NCBI GenBank assembly: GCA_017397645.1
Contig: JAFQIE010000006.1
Span: forward strand, 1 to 64,000
DNA: 64,000 nucleotides
Origin: Lachnospiraceae bacterium
GTDB lineage: Bacteria; Bacillota; Clostridia; Lachnospirales; Lachnospiraceae
Direction of reading: 5' to 3'
The position numbers were made by a program, and so were the translations under genes. This document shows positions 51,468-61,404 of this stretch, piece by piece (positions within the stretch are counted from its first letter, which is position 1; each line of letters opens with the position of its first letter). The notes beneath the pieces were generated by a model that ran no database searches, was not told where the DNA came from, and worked only from the letters and a program-made list of their open reading frames with translations.

Positions 51468-51496
51468 AGTTTATCAAAGATTTCCTCTAATGTCAA
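51468..51496 (-). promoter_or_regulatory. guaB promoter
   Basis: TTGACA (51496-51491), 17 nt, TAAACT (51473-51468). No riboswitch is visible in the short leader. Confidence 0.8.
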
Positions 51497-51514
51497 CGAA
51501 AAATCAATGGAAAT

Positions 51515-52015
51515 TCAGTCTGTAAATACTTTTCTCGGCGCCACATATTTCATGGCCTGAATCAGTTCTTCTGAAGGGCTCAAAATAATCCTTTGATTGC
51601 CTTCATAATACATCACATAACGTCTGTCCGGCTTTTCTTCCTTACCGATGCTATAATCCTTTTCTGTCACCTGCCGGTTTCTATAATCATCCAACCGGTA
51701 ACTGCGGAAAGGCGCCATAATCTCAATTTTACTTAAACTGTATGTGGCGACTCTTTTACGGCTCTTTCTGTTCAAAATTTTATCCACAGTTAAATCTCTG
51801 TCTACATATAAATATTCGTATTCGATATGCACCAGAGGACTTACTGTGAATGCACTTAACCCAAACACCAATGCCAACGTTATCATCCAGGGACCCAGTG
51901 CGAGACTAAAAATTACAGAAATCACAGTGGCTATAATCAGCAGGGTTTTAATTATTTTAAACTTTAAAGAACTTTGGGCCTTTACCAGGCACTCCACATA
52001 TGTTTCATTTATCAT
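51515..52015 (-). CDS. DUF6106 family membrane protein
   Basis: 166 residues with two adjacent hydrophobic segments (about 20-60) after FKIIKTLL, then a soluble part with EYEYLYVDRDLTVDKILNRKSRK, similar to PH-like domains in such proteins. The function is unknown. It lies upstream of guaB by 80 nt on the same strand, with guaB's own promoter in between. Confidence 0.75.
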   Translation of the reverse strand: MINETYVECLVKAQSSLKFKIIKTLLIIATVISVIFSLALGPWMITLALVFGLSAFTVSPLVHIEYEYLYVDRDLTVDKILNRKSRKRVATYSLSKIEIMAPFRSYRLDDYRNRQVTEKDYSIGKEEKPDRRYVMYYEGNQRIILSPSEELIQAMKYVAPRKVFTD

Positions 52016-52127
52016 CTTTCATTTCCTTTTCACTATCGCAAACACTTTTTACGTCCTTTTATCATACGCCTTTTGGCAGAAAGTTGCAAGTATTTGCGCT
52101 ACTTATTTCTATAGAACATTGGGCTGT

Positions 52128-52988
52128 TTATTTGCGGAAAGCATTTCTGTATTCCCGAGGTGTGACACCACTGTTCTTCTTAAAAAAGCGGGCAAAATAA
52201 GAAGTGTCCTCAATCCCCACCTGGCGCGCTATCTGTTCTGTTGACTGGTCCGTGGAAATCAGAAGTTCCATCGCTTTATACAATCTCAAACGTGCCAAAT
52301 AAGCTGTGGGCGGAACACCAAAAGTATTTTTGAACCGTCTTATAAAATAATTCGGCTGCATATAAACCAGTGCGGCCAACTCCTCCGTAGTAATCGATTT
52401 ATCCAGATTGTCCAGCATATAATCCTTGACCGGTGCAAAAAACCGGCTCTCGCTTCCGTCTATATTCTGCCTCTCCCTTACATAGAGACAGATGATATTA
52501 ATCAGATTCGCACACCAACCCAAATTATGAACCGGATTTTTAAACATCTCTTTATGATATGATTTTTCAAAATAGCCGCTCATTTCTTCCTTTTGAGGGA
52601 TGTCCACCACATAATTTGACTCCGTGAGACCCAGTTGAGCCATGAGATTCTCCCCGTCGCTCTCCGCTGTAAATCCCATTTCATACATGCAGAAATTATC
52701 GCTAACATGGGTATAAGCGCGCATTTTATCCTTCGGCAGAAATGCTAATTGACCGGGGCGCAACACAAAATACTGAGAGTTTATATTAAGAAAACACTCC
52801 CCTTCCAGTAGCCAAAAGAAGGTATCCGCCACTCCGATGTGCCCTACACAGTCTCCCTTCCATGTGATGGGAGGAATATACAGGTCTACATTCCGGGGAT
52901 GGACCATCAGCTGGGCTCGCCTTATCTCCTGACGCATCACATATTCGTCCATTTGCCTTTCCATGTGTTCGTCTTTGTATTTTTGCAT
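52128..52988 (-). CDS. AraC family transcriptional regulator
   Basis: 286 residues: a cupin sensor (GHIGVADTFFWLLEGECFLNI, LRPGQLAFLPKDKMRAYTH) and two HTH motifs (TTEELAALVYMQPNYFIRRFK; TEQIARQVGIEDTSYFARFFKK; GVTPREYR). Divergent from the Gfo/Idh-nagA-nagB operon, with 226 bp between, so it is the likely activator of amino-sugar use. Confidence 0.9.
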   Translation of the reverse strand: MQKYKDEHMERQMDEYVMRQEIRRAQLMVHPRNVDLYIPPITWKGDCVGHIGVADTFFWLLEGECFLNINSQYFVLRPGQLAFLPKDKMRAYTHVSDNFCMYEMGFTAESDGENLMAQLGLTESNYVVDIPQKEEMSGYFEKSYHKEMFKNPVHNLGWCANLINIICLYVRERQNIDGSESRFFAPVKDYMLDNLDKSITTEELAALVYMQPNYFIRRFKNTFGVPPTAYLARLRLYKAMELLISTDQSTEQIARQVGIEDTSYFARFFKKNSGVTPREYRNAFRK

Positions 52989-53120
52989 ATTTTCCCTTTC
53001 TTGTCTAAAATTGTCTGAATAAGTGAAGAATAATCCTGTTTTTAATTATTATAACGTATTTACGTAGGTTCGTCTACTGTATTTTTTTAAGAATTGTCCT
53101 AAACGTGTCAATTTGTTGGC

Positions 53121-53149
53121 TTTACACAGAAATATCGGGAATTTATAAT
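53121..53149 (+). promoter_or_regulatory. Promoter of Gfo/Idh-nagA-nagB operon
   Basis: TTTACA (53121-53126), 17 nt, TATAAT (53144-53149), 66 nt before the first gene. The -35 is weak, fitting an AraC-activated promoter. Confidence 0.7.
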
Positions 53150-53214
53150 TGCTTTATAAGCGAAGTGGGTGATGATTGGTAGCCTTTACCCACGTCATTT
53201 TCAGGAGGAAAGTC

Positions 53215-54453
53215 ATGAAAAAATATGTACAAGTCGGTACCGGACATCGTGGTACAAACGCTTTTGCCGTTCCTTTGGTCAAAGAATACAAGGATTGCGG
53301 AAAGCTTTGCGGTGTATACGATGTCAACCCTAAAAGAGCCGCTTTGGTAAGTGAATTTGCCGGCGAACCCGTCCCCGTGTATGATGACTTTGACAAGATG
53401 CTGGAAGATGTTAAGCCGGATGTGGTAATTGTCACCACCAAGGACTGTGAACATGATTACTACATGATCAAAGCCATGGAGGCAGGATGTGATGTCATTG
53501 TGGAAAAACCTATGACAACGACCTTTGACAAAACCCTAGCAATTATTGACGCAAAGAAGCGCACCGGTAGAGATGTGAAGGTAACCTTCAATCTCCGTTT
53601 CCATCCTTTTTATAAGAGATGCAAAGAAATTATTTCCAGCGGTGTGATTGGTGATGTTTTAAGTGTCCATTTTGAATGGATGCTAGATACCGAGCATGGT
53701 GCAAGCTATTTTAGAAGATGGCATAGAGAAATCAAGAATTCAGGTTCTTTGATGGTACATAAATCCACACATCATTTTGACCTTGTAAACTGGTTCTTAG
53801 AGGACGAACCCGTAGAAGTAAATGCCTTTGGCACAACACGCTTCTATGGTCCCACCAGGGAAGAACGCGCCGAGAGATGTTCTGACTGTCCTCACACAAA
53901 AACATGCGAGTTTTACGAAGATCTTAAGAGTGAAACATTCTATCAGAAAATGTACTTCGACTGTGAAGATCAGGATGGTTACTACCGCGATAAATGTGTG
54001 TTCTCAGACGAAATCGACATTCAGGACAGCGTTTCTGTAAATGTAAAATATCGCAAGGGTGCCGTAATGTGTTATTCCCTGACCGCCCACTCTCCTTTTG
54101 AAGGCTGTAGAATGTGCCTCAACGGAACCGATGGACGAATGGAAATTACAAGTATTCATTTAGCCACCAGCGGGTACGATGTTGCAACCAGTGACAACGT
54201 GAAAATCTTTAACCGAAAAGGCGAGCAGATTGTGTATAACATACCTGCCGGAGAGGTTCTCGGACACGGCGGAGCAGACAACCGGATTCGCGACATGCTC
54301 TTTAGAGGTATGGACAGCGATCCCCTGAATCAGCAGGCCGGTATACGGGAAGGTATTATGTCCATCAGTATCGGTATGGCCGCAAACCTTTCTATGAAAG
54401 AAAACCGTCGGGTTGCGCTCAGCGAGTTTTATGGCGACGACTGCGGAGTATAA
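53215..54453 (+). CDS. Gfo/Idh/MocA oxidoreductase with cysteine cluster
   Basis: 412 residues from ATG 53215 (AGGAGG 6 nt upstream). The Rossmann loop is YVQVGTGHRGTNAFAVPL and the EKP motif is VIVEKPMTT. A cysteine set (CSDCPHTKTC and later DKCVFSDEID, about residues 222-270) matches the layout in the 23362 homologue. It starts the amino-sugar operon: nagA overlaps nearly (2 nt gap) and nagB follows. It may oxidise or open an N-acetylated sugar or glycoside before NagA; this is inference. Confidence 0.87.
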   Translation: MKKYVQVGTGHRGTNAFAVPLVKEYKDCGKLCGVYDVNPKRAALVSEFAGEPVPVYDDFDKMLEDVKPDVVIVTTKDCEHDYYMIKAMEAGCDVIVEKPMTTTFDKTLAIIDAKKRTGRDVKVTFNLRFHPFYKRCKEIISSGVIGDVLSVHFEWMLDTEHGASYFRRWHREIKNSGSLMVHKSTHHFDLVNWFLEDEPVEVNAFGTTRFYGPTREERAERCSDCPHTKTCEFYEDLKSETFYQKMYFDCEDQDGYYRDKCVFSDEIDIQDSVSVNVKYRKGAVMCYSLTAHSPFEGCRMCLNGTDGRMEITSIHLATSGYDVATSDNVKIFNRKGEQIVYNIPAGEVLGHGGADNRIRDMLFRGMDSDPLNQQAGIREGIMSISIGMAANLSMKENRRVALSEFYGDDCGV

Positions 54454-54455
54454 CC

Positions 54456-55619
54456 ATGATAACCAAAATAACAAATGCCAAACTAATAACAAACGAGATA
54501 GTAAGCCATAAAAATCTTTATATTGAAGATGGTACCATCGCGTCGGTTACAGAAGATAATCTTCCCTATGACGTGTGCATAGATGGGGCAGGGTTATACG
54601 TTTCTCCGGGATTTATAGACATACACACGCATGGTGCGGGTGGTTATGATTTTGCAGACGGCTCTGTGGAGGATATTCTGAAAGCAGCCTCTACTCACGC
54701 CAAATATGGAACCACCACTATATTTCCCACTTGTACCTCATCCTCTACGGAAGATATTTGTCGTTTTATCCAAAATGTGAAGGAGGCTATGCTTCTAAAT
54801 GCACCGGGACGGCCGTTTATCGCCGGTTCCCATTTAGAGGGGCCATATTTTTCGCTCAGTATGAATGGAGCGCAGAATCCGGATTACATCAAATCTCCTA
54901 CATCTGGGGAATATGAAAGCTTTGTTGCTCTCGGCGAAGGAACGGTAAAAAGAATCAGTTTTGCACCGGAACTGCCCGGGACAGATGCCCTTATGGATTT
55001 CCTAAACAAAAACGATATTGTGGCTGCATTCGGACATACAGATGCTATTTACGAAGAACTCAAGCCGGCGATTGACAAGGGATGTCATTTAGCCACACAT
55101 CTGTACTCCGGAATGAACACGGTTACACGACGTAATCTGTACCGCAAGCTTGGCGCCGTTGAGACTACTTTTTTAGAGGATGCTGTTACCGCAGAAATCA
55201 TTGCTGATGGAGAACATTTGCCTCCGGAGCTTCTGCGCTTGATATACAAAATCAAAGGGCCTGACAAAGTGTGTCTGATAACAGATTCCATGCGGGCCGC
55301 AGCTACAAGCGATGGTCCATCTATTTTAGGACCCAAACACGATGGTATGTCCTGCACCATTAAAAACGGTGTGGCATGGTTAGATGATATGTCAGCCTTC
55401 GCCGGAAGTATTGCCACTGCAGACAGGTTGGTCCGGGTGATGTATAAATCCGGCATTCCGCTCAGGGATTGTATCAAAATGATGTGCGAAACACCGGCAA
55501 AAACCATGCGCCTGACAGACAGGGGAAGAATCCACCCCGGGTATAAAGCTGATTTGGTATTCTTCGACGAAGACATCCATATACATCGGGTAATTGCACA
55601 AGGTATGGAAATAAACTAA
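54456..55619 (+). CDS. nagA: N-acetylglucosamine-6-phosphate deacetylase
   Basis: Amidohydrolase removing acetate from GlcNAc-6-P. 387 residues with the metal-binding FIDIHTHGAGGYDF, SHLEGPYF (the Glu ligand), AFGHTDAIYEE, THLYSGMNT and CLITDSMRA (catalytic Asp). ATG lies 2 nt after the previous stop, so translation is coupled. With nagB it feeds amino sugars into fructose-6-phosphate. Confidence 0.93.
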   Translation: MITKITNAKLITNEIVSHKNLYIEDGTIASVTEDNLPYDVCIDGAGLYVSPGFIDIHTHGAGGYDFADGSVEDILKAASTHAKYGTTTIFPTCTSSSTEDICRFIQNVKEAMLLNAPGRPFIAGSHLEGPYFSLSMNGAQNPDYIKSPTSGEYESFVALGEGTVKRISFAPELPGTDALMDFLNKNDIVAAFGHTDAIYEELKPAIDKGCHLATHLYSGMNTVTRRNLYRKLGAVETTFLEDAVTAEIIADGEHLPPELLRLIYKIKGPDKVCLITDSMRAAATSDGPSILGPKHDGMSCTIKNGVAWLDDMSAFAGSIATADRLVRVMYKSGIPLRDCIKMMCETPAKTMRLTDRGRIHPGYKADLVFFDEDIHIHRVIAQGMEIN

Positions 55620-55657
55620 CAAACAAATAATACATAAAGAAAACAGGGAGGTAAAAC

Positions 55658-56392
55658 ATGGAACTTAGAATTTTTAAAGACAGCAAGGAACTGGGTAAGA
55701 ACGCTGCGAAACATGTCGCAGAGCGCTTACGTGAATGCATTGCTACACAAGGGTACGCAAGAATCGTGCTTTCCACCGGCGCATCTCAGTTTGACACTAT
55801 CGAAGCGCTCACCCAAGAGCCCGACATCAAATGGGAATGTGTGGAAATGTTCCACCTGGACGAATACGTAGGTTTGCCGGAAACACATAATGCAAGCTTC
55901 CGCAAGTATTTAAAGGAACGTTTTGTAGACAAAGTGGCTCCTTTGAAGGCTGTTCACTTTGTGGACGGCACAAAAGAGTGCATTGCCACATTGACAGAAG
56001 AAATCAGAAAACTCCCCATCGACATCGGATTGATAGGCATTGGTGAGAACGGACATATTGCGTTCAACGATCCGCCTGCCGATTTTGATACAAAGGAAGC
56101 ATACATTATCGTGAATCTGGATGACCGTTGCAAGCAACAGCAGATGGGCGAGGGATGGTTCCCCACCATTGATGACGTGCCCAAGCAGGCAGTCTCCATG
56201 ACCACTTATCAGATCATGCAGTGTAAGCATATTGTATCCTGCGTTCCCTATGCAGTTAAGGCAGATGCAGTTGCTAAGACACTTCATGCCACAAAGGTAA
56301 CCAACATGGTACCCGCTACTCTTTTAAAAACGCACCCCAGTTTCGTTCTCTATTTAGACGAAGATAGCGCCTCCAAGGCATCTTTTATTTAA
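55658..56392 (+). CDS. nagB: Glucosamine-6-phosphate deaminase
   Basis: Converts glucosamine-6-P to fructose-6-P and ammonia. 244 residues with LSTGASQFDTIEAL (phosphate loop), FHLDEYVGLPETHNASFR and GIGENGHIAFNDPP (active-site loop). The ATG has AGGGAGG upstream. It ends the operon before a terminator. Confidence 0.93.
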   Translation: MELRIFKDSKELGKNAAKHVAERLRECIATQGYARIVLSTGASQFDTIEALTQEPDIKWECVEMFHLDEYVGLPETHNASFRKYLKERFVDKVAPLKAVHFVDGTKECIATLTEEIRKLPIDIGLIGIGENGHIAFNDPPADFDTKEAYIIVNLDDRCKQQQMGEGWFPTIDDVPKQAVSMTTYQIMQCKHIVSCVPYAVKADAVAKTLHATKVTNMVPATLLKTHPSFVLYLDEDSASKASFI

Positions 56393-56409
56393 GTTTTTAA
56401 AGATAAAGA

Positions 56410-56449
56410 GACTCCCATCCCGGTTCATTTCCGGTTTGGGAGTTTTTTA
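56410..56449 (+). terminator. nagB terminator
   Basis: ACTCCCA...TGGGAGT stem with an inner CCGG pairing and TTTTTTA after it, 18 nt past nagB. Confidence 0.85.
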
Positions 56450-56521
56450 TTGACAATCGTTTTATGGAACTTTATACTCATATTTATATCCGATGATACC
56501 CTAGGAGAGAGGAGAACCATC

Positions 56522-57277
56522 ATGGCAAAAATGGATGAATTCAAAGCTGAACGAGCAGCTATCAAGGACAAGCCTTTTAAGGAGCGCCTGGCATATTTTA
56601 TAGAATACTATGGGGCAAGAACCCTTCTCATTGCAGTTTGCGTCATTGGTCTCTTCACCGTTATCATCAAGAATATAACCGCAAAGGACGTAGTGCTCTA
56701 TGCGGCTATGTATAATACCATGGATTTAAAAAAGGACGGTGCCTACGCAGAGAGTTTTAAGGAATACGCTCAGATAAATCCCAAGCAACAGGATGTTATC
56801 ATCGACGAAACCATGTATATCGACCTGGTACATTGGGACGAATACACCAATTCCTCTATTGAAAAGACTATGCTGTTTATAACCTCCCAGGAATTGGATG
56901 TAATGATTTCGCAAGAATTTGTCATAGAATACTTTGCATACTTTGATTTATTAATGGATGTGCGCGAGTTTCTAACGCCGGAACAACTGGAAAAGTACAA
57001 AGACTCCTTGTATTATATCGACCGCCATATGTTGGAAAACGAGCAAGAACCTGAAGACTCTTTATACCTCGAGTACAAACACGATTATCCCGATCCCCGC
57101 AAACCGGAACTTATGAAGGATCCTGTCCCGGTAGGAATCTATATGGGAGATACCAATGAATTGGCCATCCGTTCCAGCTACTATATTGACGGAGACGCCC
57201 CTGTATTCGGCGTAGTAGTTAACAGCAAAAACGCCGCATGGGCCAATCAGTTTTTGGAATTCGTTATGCAGAAGTAA
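56522..57277 (+). CDS. Unknown membrane-anchored protein
   Basis: 251 residues from ATG 56522 (GAGAGGAG upstream). A cytoplasmic charged N-terminus (DEFKAERAAIKDKPFKERLAYF) is followed by one membrane segment (about 38-55, LIAVCVIGLFTVIIKNI). The rest is extracytoplasmic and acidic, with no cysteine motif or known domain. I do not recognise a function; the size and layout are common for clostridial hypothetical proteins. Confidence 0.75.
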   Translation: MAKMDEFKAERAAIKDKPFKERLAYFIEYYGARTLLIAVCVIGLFTVIIKNITAKDVVLYAAMYNTMDLKKDGAYAESFKEYAQINPKQQDVIIDETMYIDLVHWDEYTNSSIEKTMLFITSQELDVMISQEFVIEYFAYFDLLMDVREFLTPEQLEKYKDSLYYIDRHMLENEQEPEDSLYLEYKHDYPDPRKPELMKDPVPVGIYMGDTNELAIRSSYYIDGDAPVFGVVVNSKNAAWANQFLEFVMQK

Positions 57278-57286
57278 ATATTACTA

Positions 57287-57322
57287 TCAAAAATGGACGA
57301 GGTAATCAAGCCTCGTCCATTT
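57287..57322 (-). terminator. dapF terminator overlapping its stop codon
   Basis: Stem AAATGGACGAGG/CCTCGTCCATTT around a 8 nt loop, followed by TTTTTGATAG on the minus strand. The first arm encodes the last residues of DapF (MDEA). Confidence 0.7.
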
Positions 57323-58148
57323 CTCCTTCAAACACCGTCACTGCCGGTCCCGTCATATATACCAGATTGCTCTCTCTATCCCACTCTATCTCAAGTTCTC
57401 CACCCAATACCTTCACGGTAAGTTTGGTATTAGTTAAATCATTCAGTACACATGCCACTGCGGTGGCGCAACATCCTGTGCCACAGGCAAGGGTTTCTCC
57501 TGTCCCCCGTTCCCAAACACGCATAAAACAAGTATCCCTGTCCAACACCTCCACAAACTCCGTATTGGTACGGTTGGGGAATCTTTCATGGTTTTCAAAT
57601 TTGGGACCCACGGCTTCAATGTCCATTTTCGACACGCAGTCGTGAAATACCACTGCATGAGGATTTCCCATGGAAACACAAGTCATCCGATAGCCCTCTC
57701 CATCGACAAGAATTGGTACATCTATGGCTGTTTCTCCCGGTGTTATCACAGGCACTTTATCTGCCTCCAAAATAGGCTGTCCCATATTCACACGCACCTT
57801 GACCACAACACCATTTTCTACCATAAGGAGCAAGTGCTTTACCTGTCCACCACTGATTACCGTAATCTCCGTTTTATCCGTAAGCCCTTTGTCGTACACA
57901 AATTTGCCCACGCAACGGATGCCGTTTCCGCACATTTCGGAACGACTGCCGTCAGCGTTATACATTTCCATCTCAAAATCGGCCCGGTCCGAAGGATTGA
58001 TAAAAATCACGCCGTCCGAACCGATACCAAAATGCCGGTCACTTAGTTTTCTGACAAGCGAAGGCTTCTCCTGAGTGGGAATGTTCTCCACGAATCCATT
58101 GATATATACATAATCATTGCCGCAACCTTGCATCTTTGTGAATTTCAT
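57306..58148 (-). CDS. dapF: Diaminopimelate epimerase
   Basis: Converts LL-DAP to meso-DAP for lysine and peptidoglycan. 280 residues with the two cysteine loops: NADGSRSEMCGNGIRCVGKF (first catalytic Cys about residue 77) and ETLACGTGCCATAVA (second, about 220). The N-terminus MKFTKMQGCGNDYVYING is typical. It stands alone and converges with the unknown membrane protein. Confidence 0.95.
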   Translation of the reverse strand: MKFTKMQGCGNDYVYINGFVENIPTQEKPSLVRKLSDRHFGIGSDGVIFINPSDRADFEMEMYNADGSRSEMCGNGIRCVGKFVYDKGLTDKTEITVISGGQVKHLLLMVENGVVVKVRVNMGQPILEADKVPVITPGETAIDVPILVDGEGYRMTCVSMGNPHAVVFHDCVSKMDIEAVGPKFENHERFPNRTNTEFVEVLDRDTCFMRVWERGTGETLACGTGCCATAVACVLNDLTNTKLTVKVLGGELEIEWDRESNLVYMTGPAVTVFEGEMDEA

Positions 58149-58373
58149 ATTGCCTCATTTCCGTGCTAAACTACCGCACTCCCGTATCCTTACATTTTCT
58201 TCTATTTTACCACAAGTCCCTATGGATGCAATGTTTTTCTATAGCAGCACCTGTAAAAAGTCCCGCTGAATTCATTACTCCTTTTTTTCATATTTCCTTC
58301 AAATCCCACATATGCATAAATAAAAAGATTTCTCGTGCCGCACAACCTAAAGGGGCACGAACGACGAGGTATT

Positions 58374-58877
58374 ATGAGCGCAAAAACCAAAATCATCGTA
58401 TTACATAAAAAAGAGGTTCTGTATACCGGCATCTTCGCCATCCTCGGATTGATATTACTTATCTTAGTGATTTCCATGTTCTTTTCAGGAGGGGACTTGG
58501 ATACTTCACCCGACACTCCTCCCGCGACTACTCCGATTGCCTCTCCGGGAGCTTCCTTTCTGCCACAATCCTCCTTTGCACCGGTATCCAGATATCAGCC
58601 CGGTGTGTATACCTCCGAGATATGTTTAGGCAATCAATCTGTAGACTTGGAAGTAACTGTAAACCAATATGCCGTTACTTCCATCCGGATGTTGAATTTG
58701 GACGAAGCAGTAACCACCATGTACCCATTGCTTCAACCCACATTTGACGATATCCAGTCCCAGGTTTGTACCATGCAGACCACGGAAGGCATTTCCTACA
58801 CACCCGAAAGAAAGTACACCTCTCTGGTATTATTGGAGGCCATTGAAGATGTTTTGGAGAAAGCAAGTTTTGAGTAA
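58374..58877 (+). CDS. Unknown membrane-anchored protein, possibly FMN_bind-like
   Basis: 167 residues from ATG 58374 (GAGG upstream). One membrane segment (about 16-37), then a Ser/Pro/Thr-rich linker and a C-terminal domain YQPGVYTSEICLGNQSVDL..VTVNQYAVTSIRML, whose pattern of paired short beta strands resembles the start of FMN_bind domains, although the flavin Thr site is not clear. Function unknown. Confidence 0.6.
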   Translation: MSAKTKIIVLHKKEVLYTGIFAILGLILLILVISMFFSGGDLDTSPDTPPATTPIASPGASFLPQSSFAPVSRYQPGVYTSEICLGNQSVDLEVTVNQYAVTSIRMLNLDEAVTTMYPLLQPTFDDIQSQVCTMQTTEGISYTPERKYTSLVLLEAIEDVLEKASFE

Positions 58878-58915
58878 AACCATTCTGTAAATCTATATTC
58901 CCACAAATATTAAAA

Positions 58916-58956
58916 CACCTTCCTGTGAATCTGTTTCCACAGGAAGATGTTTTTTA
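58916..58956 (+). terminator. Terminator
   Basis: CTTCCTGTG...CACAGGAAG stem with ATGTTTTTT after it, between the converging unknown gene and hslO. Confidence 0.8.
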
Positions 58957-58972
58957 CTTCTCATTCTTCGTT

Positions 58973-59854
58973 TTACTTTTTTTGTTGCTGATAAATCTTC
59001 TGCAACTCTTCCACTGAGAACTTGTAATGGGTATTGCAGAATTGGCAATTTACCTCAATTTCTTCTCCATCTTCAATCATACTTTTCAGTTCCTTCCGAC
59101 CAAGACTAAAAAGTACCTTTTCGATTTTATTTCTGTTGCAGTCACATTGCCAGTTCACCGGGGATACTTCAGAGATTTCAGGATCTAATCCATCCAATAA
59201 AATCTCCAGCATCTGCTCCGGGGTATTCCCTGCATCCAATAGAGAAGTCACAGAACTAACCTTGGACAGATTCTCTTCTAATTTATCAATGACGGAATCC
59301 TCCGCAAAGGGCATCAATTGAAGAATAAATCCTCCCGCCTGCTTTACTGTATTGTTTCGCTCCATCAGCACACCAAGACCTACGGAGGATGGAGTCTGCT
59401 CAGACGTGGCAAAATAATACGTCAAATCTTCTGCAATCTCCCCCGTCTGCAAACTTGTCTGTCCCACGTAGGGCTCCTTCAAGCCCATATCCTTGATAAT
59501 GCGTAACATACCATTTCCCAACGCACCGGAAACATCCAGTTTCCCTACGGCGTTCGCCGGCAGATACACATCCGGAACGAGGGCATACCCCTTTACCTTG
59601 CCTAATGCATCCGCTGTCACTGTGATGCTACCCACAGGGCCATCTCCTTTGATTTGCAATGTCAGCAAATCCTTCTCACCTTTGAGCATCGCACCCATCA
59701 TTGCCCCTGCGCTTAAGAGACGTCCCAGCGCCGCTGTGATCACGGGGCTGGTGTTATGGGCCTGTCTGGCTGCTTCCACAGTTTCTTTTGTCACGCAGGC
59801 AAAAGCACGGATTTGCGCATTTGCCGCAGTTGCTCTTACTAAATAATCTCCCAT
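58973..59854 (-). CDS. hslO: Redox-regulated chaperone Hsp33
   Basis: Oxidation-activated holdase. 293 residues from MGDYLVRATAANAQIRAF; the C-terminal zinc site has the CxC pair in WQCDCNRNK and the CxxC pair in CQFCN, which form disulfides when oxidised. Start 59854 is chosen because family proteins begin this way; the longer ORF overlaps the upstream gene. It follows the methyltransferase by 19 nt. Confidence 0.93.
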   Translation of the reverse strand: MGDYLVRATAANAQIRAFACVTKETVEAARQAHNTSPVITAALGRLLSAGAMMGAMLKGEKDLLTLQIKGDGPVGSITVTADALGKVKGYALVPDVYLPANAVGKLDVSGALGNGMLRIIKDMGLKEPYVGQTSLQTGEIAEDLTYYFATSEQTPSSVGLGVLMERNNTVKQAGGFILQLMPFAEDSVIDKLEENLSKVSSVTSLLDAGNTPEQMLEILLDGLDPEISEVSPVNWQCDCNRNKIEKVLFSLGRKELKSMIEDGEEIEVNCQFCNTHYKFSVEELQKIYQQQKK

Positions 59855-59873
59855 AGTATTTTCAACCTTCTTT

Positions 59874-60665
59874 TTATTTTCCGGACTCTCTCGCCACAAT
59901 GCAGATGCGCTCGCTTCCAGGCGTAGGCTCCAATCCGGTGTCCACATCCATTATCCAAAGCAATTCCATTCCTGCATTCTGCACCAACCCGATCATGGTT
60001 TCCAATGTATAGCCCTTCTGATAATGGGTTTCCGTGAAGCGGCGGAAATAATCCCCCTCTTCCCGCACATATACAGTCAGGTCATATTCATTGATGTGCG
60101 TTTCTCCATTATAATAGTTTTCCCAAATAAACGCAGCATCTTCACGGTTTTCGGCTATGGTACTGTTTCCTATCACCTGCGCATATTTATACTCAGTGTT
60201 GAAGTCAAAGATGAATATTCCCTTGGGATAAAGATAATTATTCACCAGCGAGAATACCTGCTCTAATTCCTTCTCTTCCAGAATATAATTGACGGAATCA
60301 CAGACACTGTACACGCATCCCACTGTGCTATACAATTCCAGTTCCCGCATATCCTGACAAAGATACAGAATATCCGTACCGTGTTCCATCTTTTTTTCCA
60401 TGGCCACATTCAACATGGACGCGGAAATATCCACGCCCATGCAGTCATAGCCTTTATTATACATCAACTCAGTCAATGTACCGGTGCCACACCCCAAATC
60501 CAACACAAGGTTTCTCTCGGATTCCAGTGCATCAGTACTGTCTTTCTTTTTGTCCGTAACACCGAATTTTTGTATCAATTCATCCAGACGTTGCGCCCAC
60601 TCATCATAGGGCACATTGTCCATAAACTCATCATAAACTTCGGAAAAATCTCCGTATGCTTCCAT
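59874..60665 (-). CDS. SAM-dependent methyltransferase
   Basis: 263-residue class I methyltransferase. SAM loop NLVLDLGCGTGTLTELMYNKG (motif I, about 52-72), acidic GVDISASML, and CVYSVCDSVNYIL as motif IV-like. The substrate is unknown; the short C-terminal beta part is typical of small-molecule enzymes. It precedes hslO and follows the ABC transporter ATPase by 16 nt, so these form one minus-strand run. Confidence 0.85.
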   Translation of the reverse strand: MEAYGDFSEVYDEFMDNVPYDEWAQRLDELIQKFGVTDKKKDSTDALESERNLVLDLGCGTGTLTELMYNKGYDCMGVDISASMLNVAMEKKMEHGTDILYLCQDMRELELYSTVGCVYSVCDSVNYILEEKELEQVFSLVNNYLYPKGIFIFDFNTEYKYAQVIGNSTIAENREDAAFIWENYYNGETHINEYDLTVYVREEGDYFRRFTETHYQKGYTLETMIGLVQNAGMELLWIMDVDTGLEPTPGSERICIVARESGK

Positions 60666-60681
60666 TTGCTTTCCTCACCTA

Positions 60682-61404
60682 TTACAACACTTTGGACAGG
60701 AATTCCTGAAGTCTTTCGCTTTGAGGATTTGAGAAAAACTCTTCGGGAGTATTCTCCTCCACAATCTGTCCCTCATCCATGAAAAGCACCTTGGTACCCA
60801 CTTCTTTAGCAAATCCCATTTCGTGCGTCACAACCACCATGGTCATACCGGCATCTGCCAATTCCTTCATAACCTCCAAAACTTCTCCAACCATTTCGGG
60901 ATCCAATGCAGAAGTAGGCTCGTCAAACAGCATTACCTTAGGGTTCATTGCCAGGGAACGCACGATGGCAATTCTTTGCTTCTGACCACCACTTAAGGAA
61001 CTGGGGTATGCGTCTGCTTTGTCCACCAGACCAACTCTTTCCAAAAGCTGCATAGCCTTTTCCTTGGCCTCCTCTTCCGTCATGATTTTCAGCTTCACAG
61101 GAGCCAATGTGATATTTTGCAAAATGGTCAGGTTATTGAATAGATTAAAGTGCTGGAATACCATACCCATATGGCGGCGTACCTGATTGATGTCTGTTTT
61201 AGGGTCCGTAATGACCTCCCCGTCAAACACAATCTCTCCCGCCGTCGGGGTTTCCAATAAATTCAGGCAGCGCAGGAACGTACTTTTTCCGGAACCGGAG
61301 GGCCCCACAATTACAATTTTTTCACCGGGATTGATATGGTAGCTTACGCCCTTTAACACTTCCAAATCGTCAAATTTCTTATATAAATTCTTAACGTCTA
61401 TCAC
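60682..61404 (-). CDS. Amino-acid ABC transporter ATPase (GlnQ-like)
   Basis: 240 residues: Walker [14 protein letters not shown]-loop VFQHFNLF, signature [16 protein letters not shown], Walker [15 protein letters not shown] and the switch His in [13 protein letters not shown], all typical of polar amino acid importers. It overlaps the permease gene by 14 nt. Confidence 0.95.
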   Translation of the reverse strand: MIDVKNLYKKFDDLEVLKGVSYHINPGEKIVIVGPSGSGKSTFLRCLNLLETPTAGEIVFDGEVITDPKTDINQVRRHMGMVFQHFNLFNNLTILQNITLAPVKLKIMTEEEAKEKAMQLLERVGLVDKADAYPSSLSGGQKQRIAIVRSLAMNPKVMLFDEPTSALDPEMVGEVLEVMKELADAGMTMVVVTHEMGFAKEVGTKVLFMDEGQIVEENTPEEFFSNPQSERLQEFLSKVL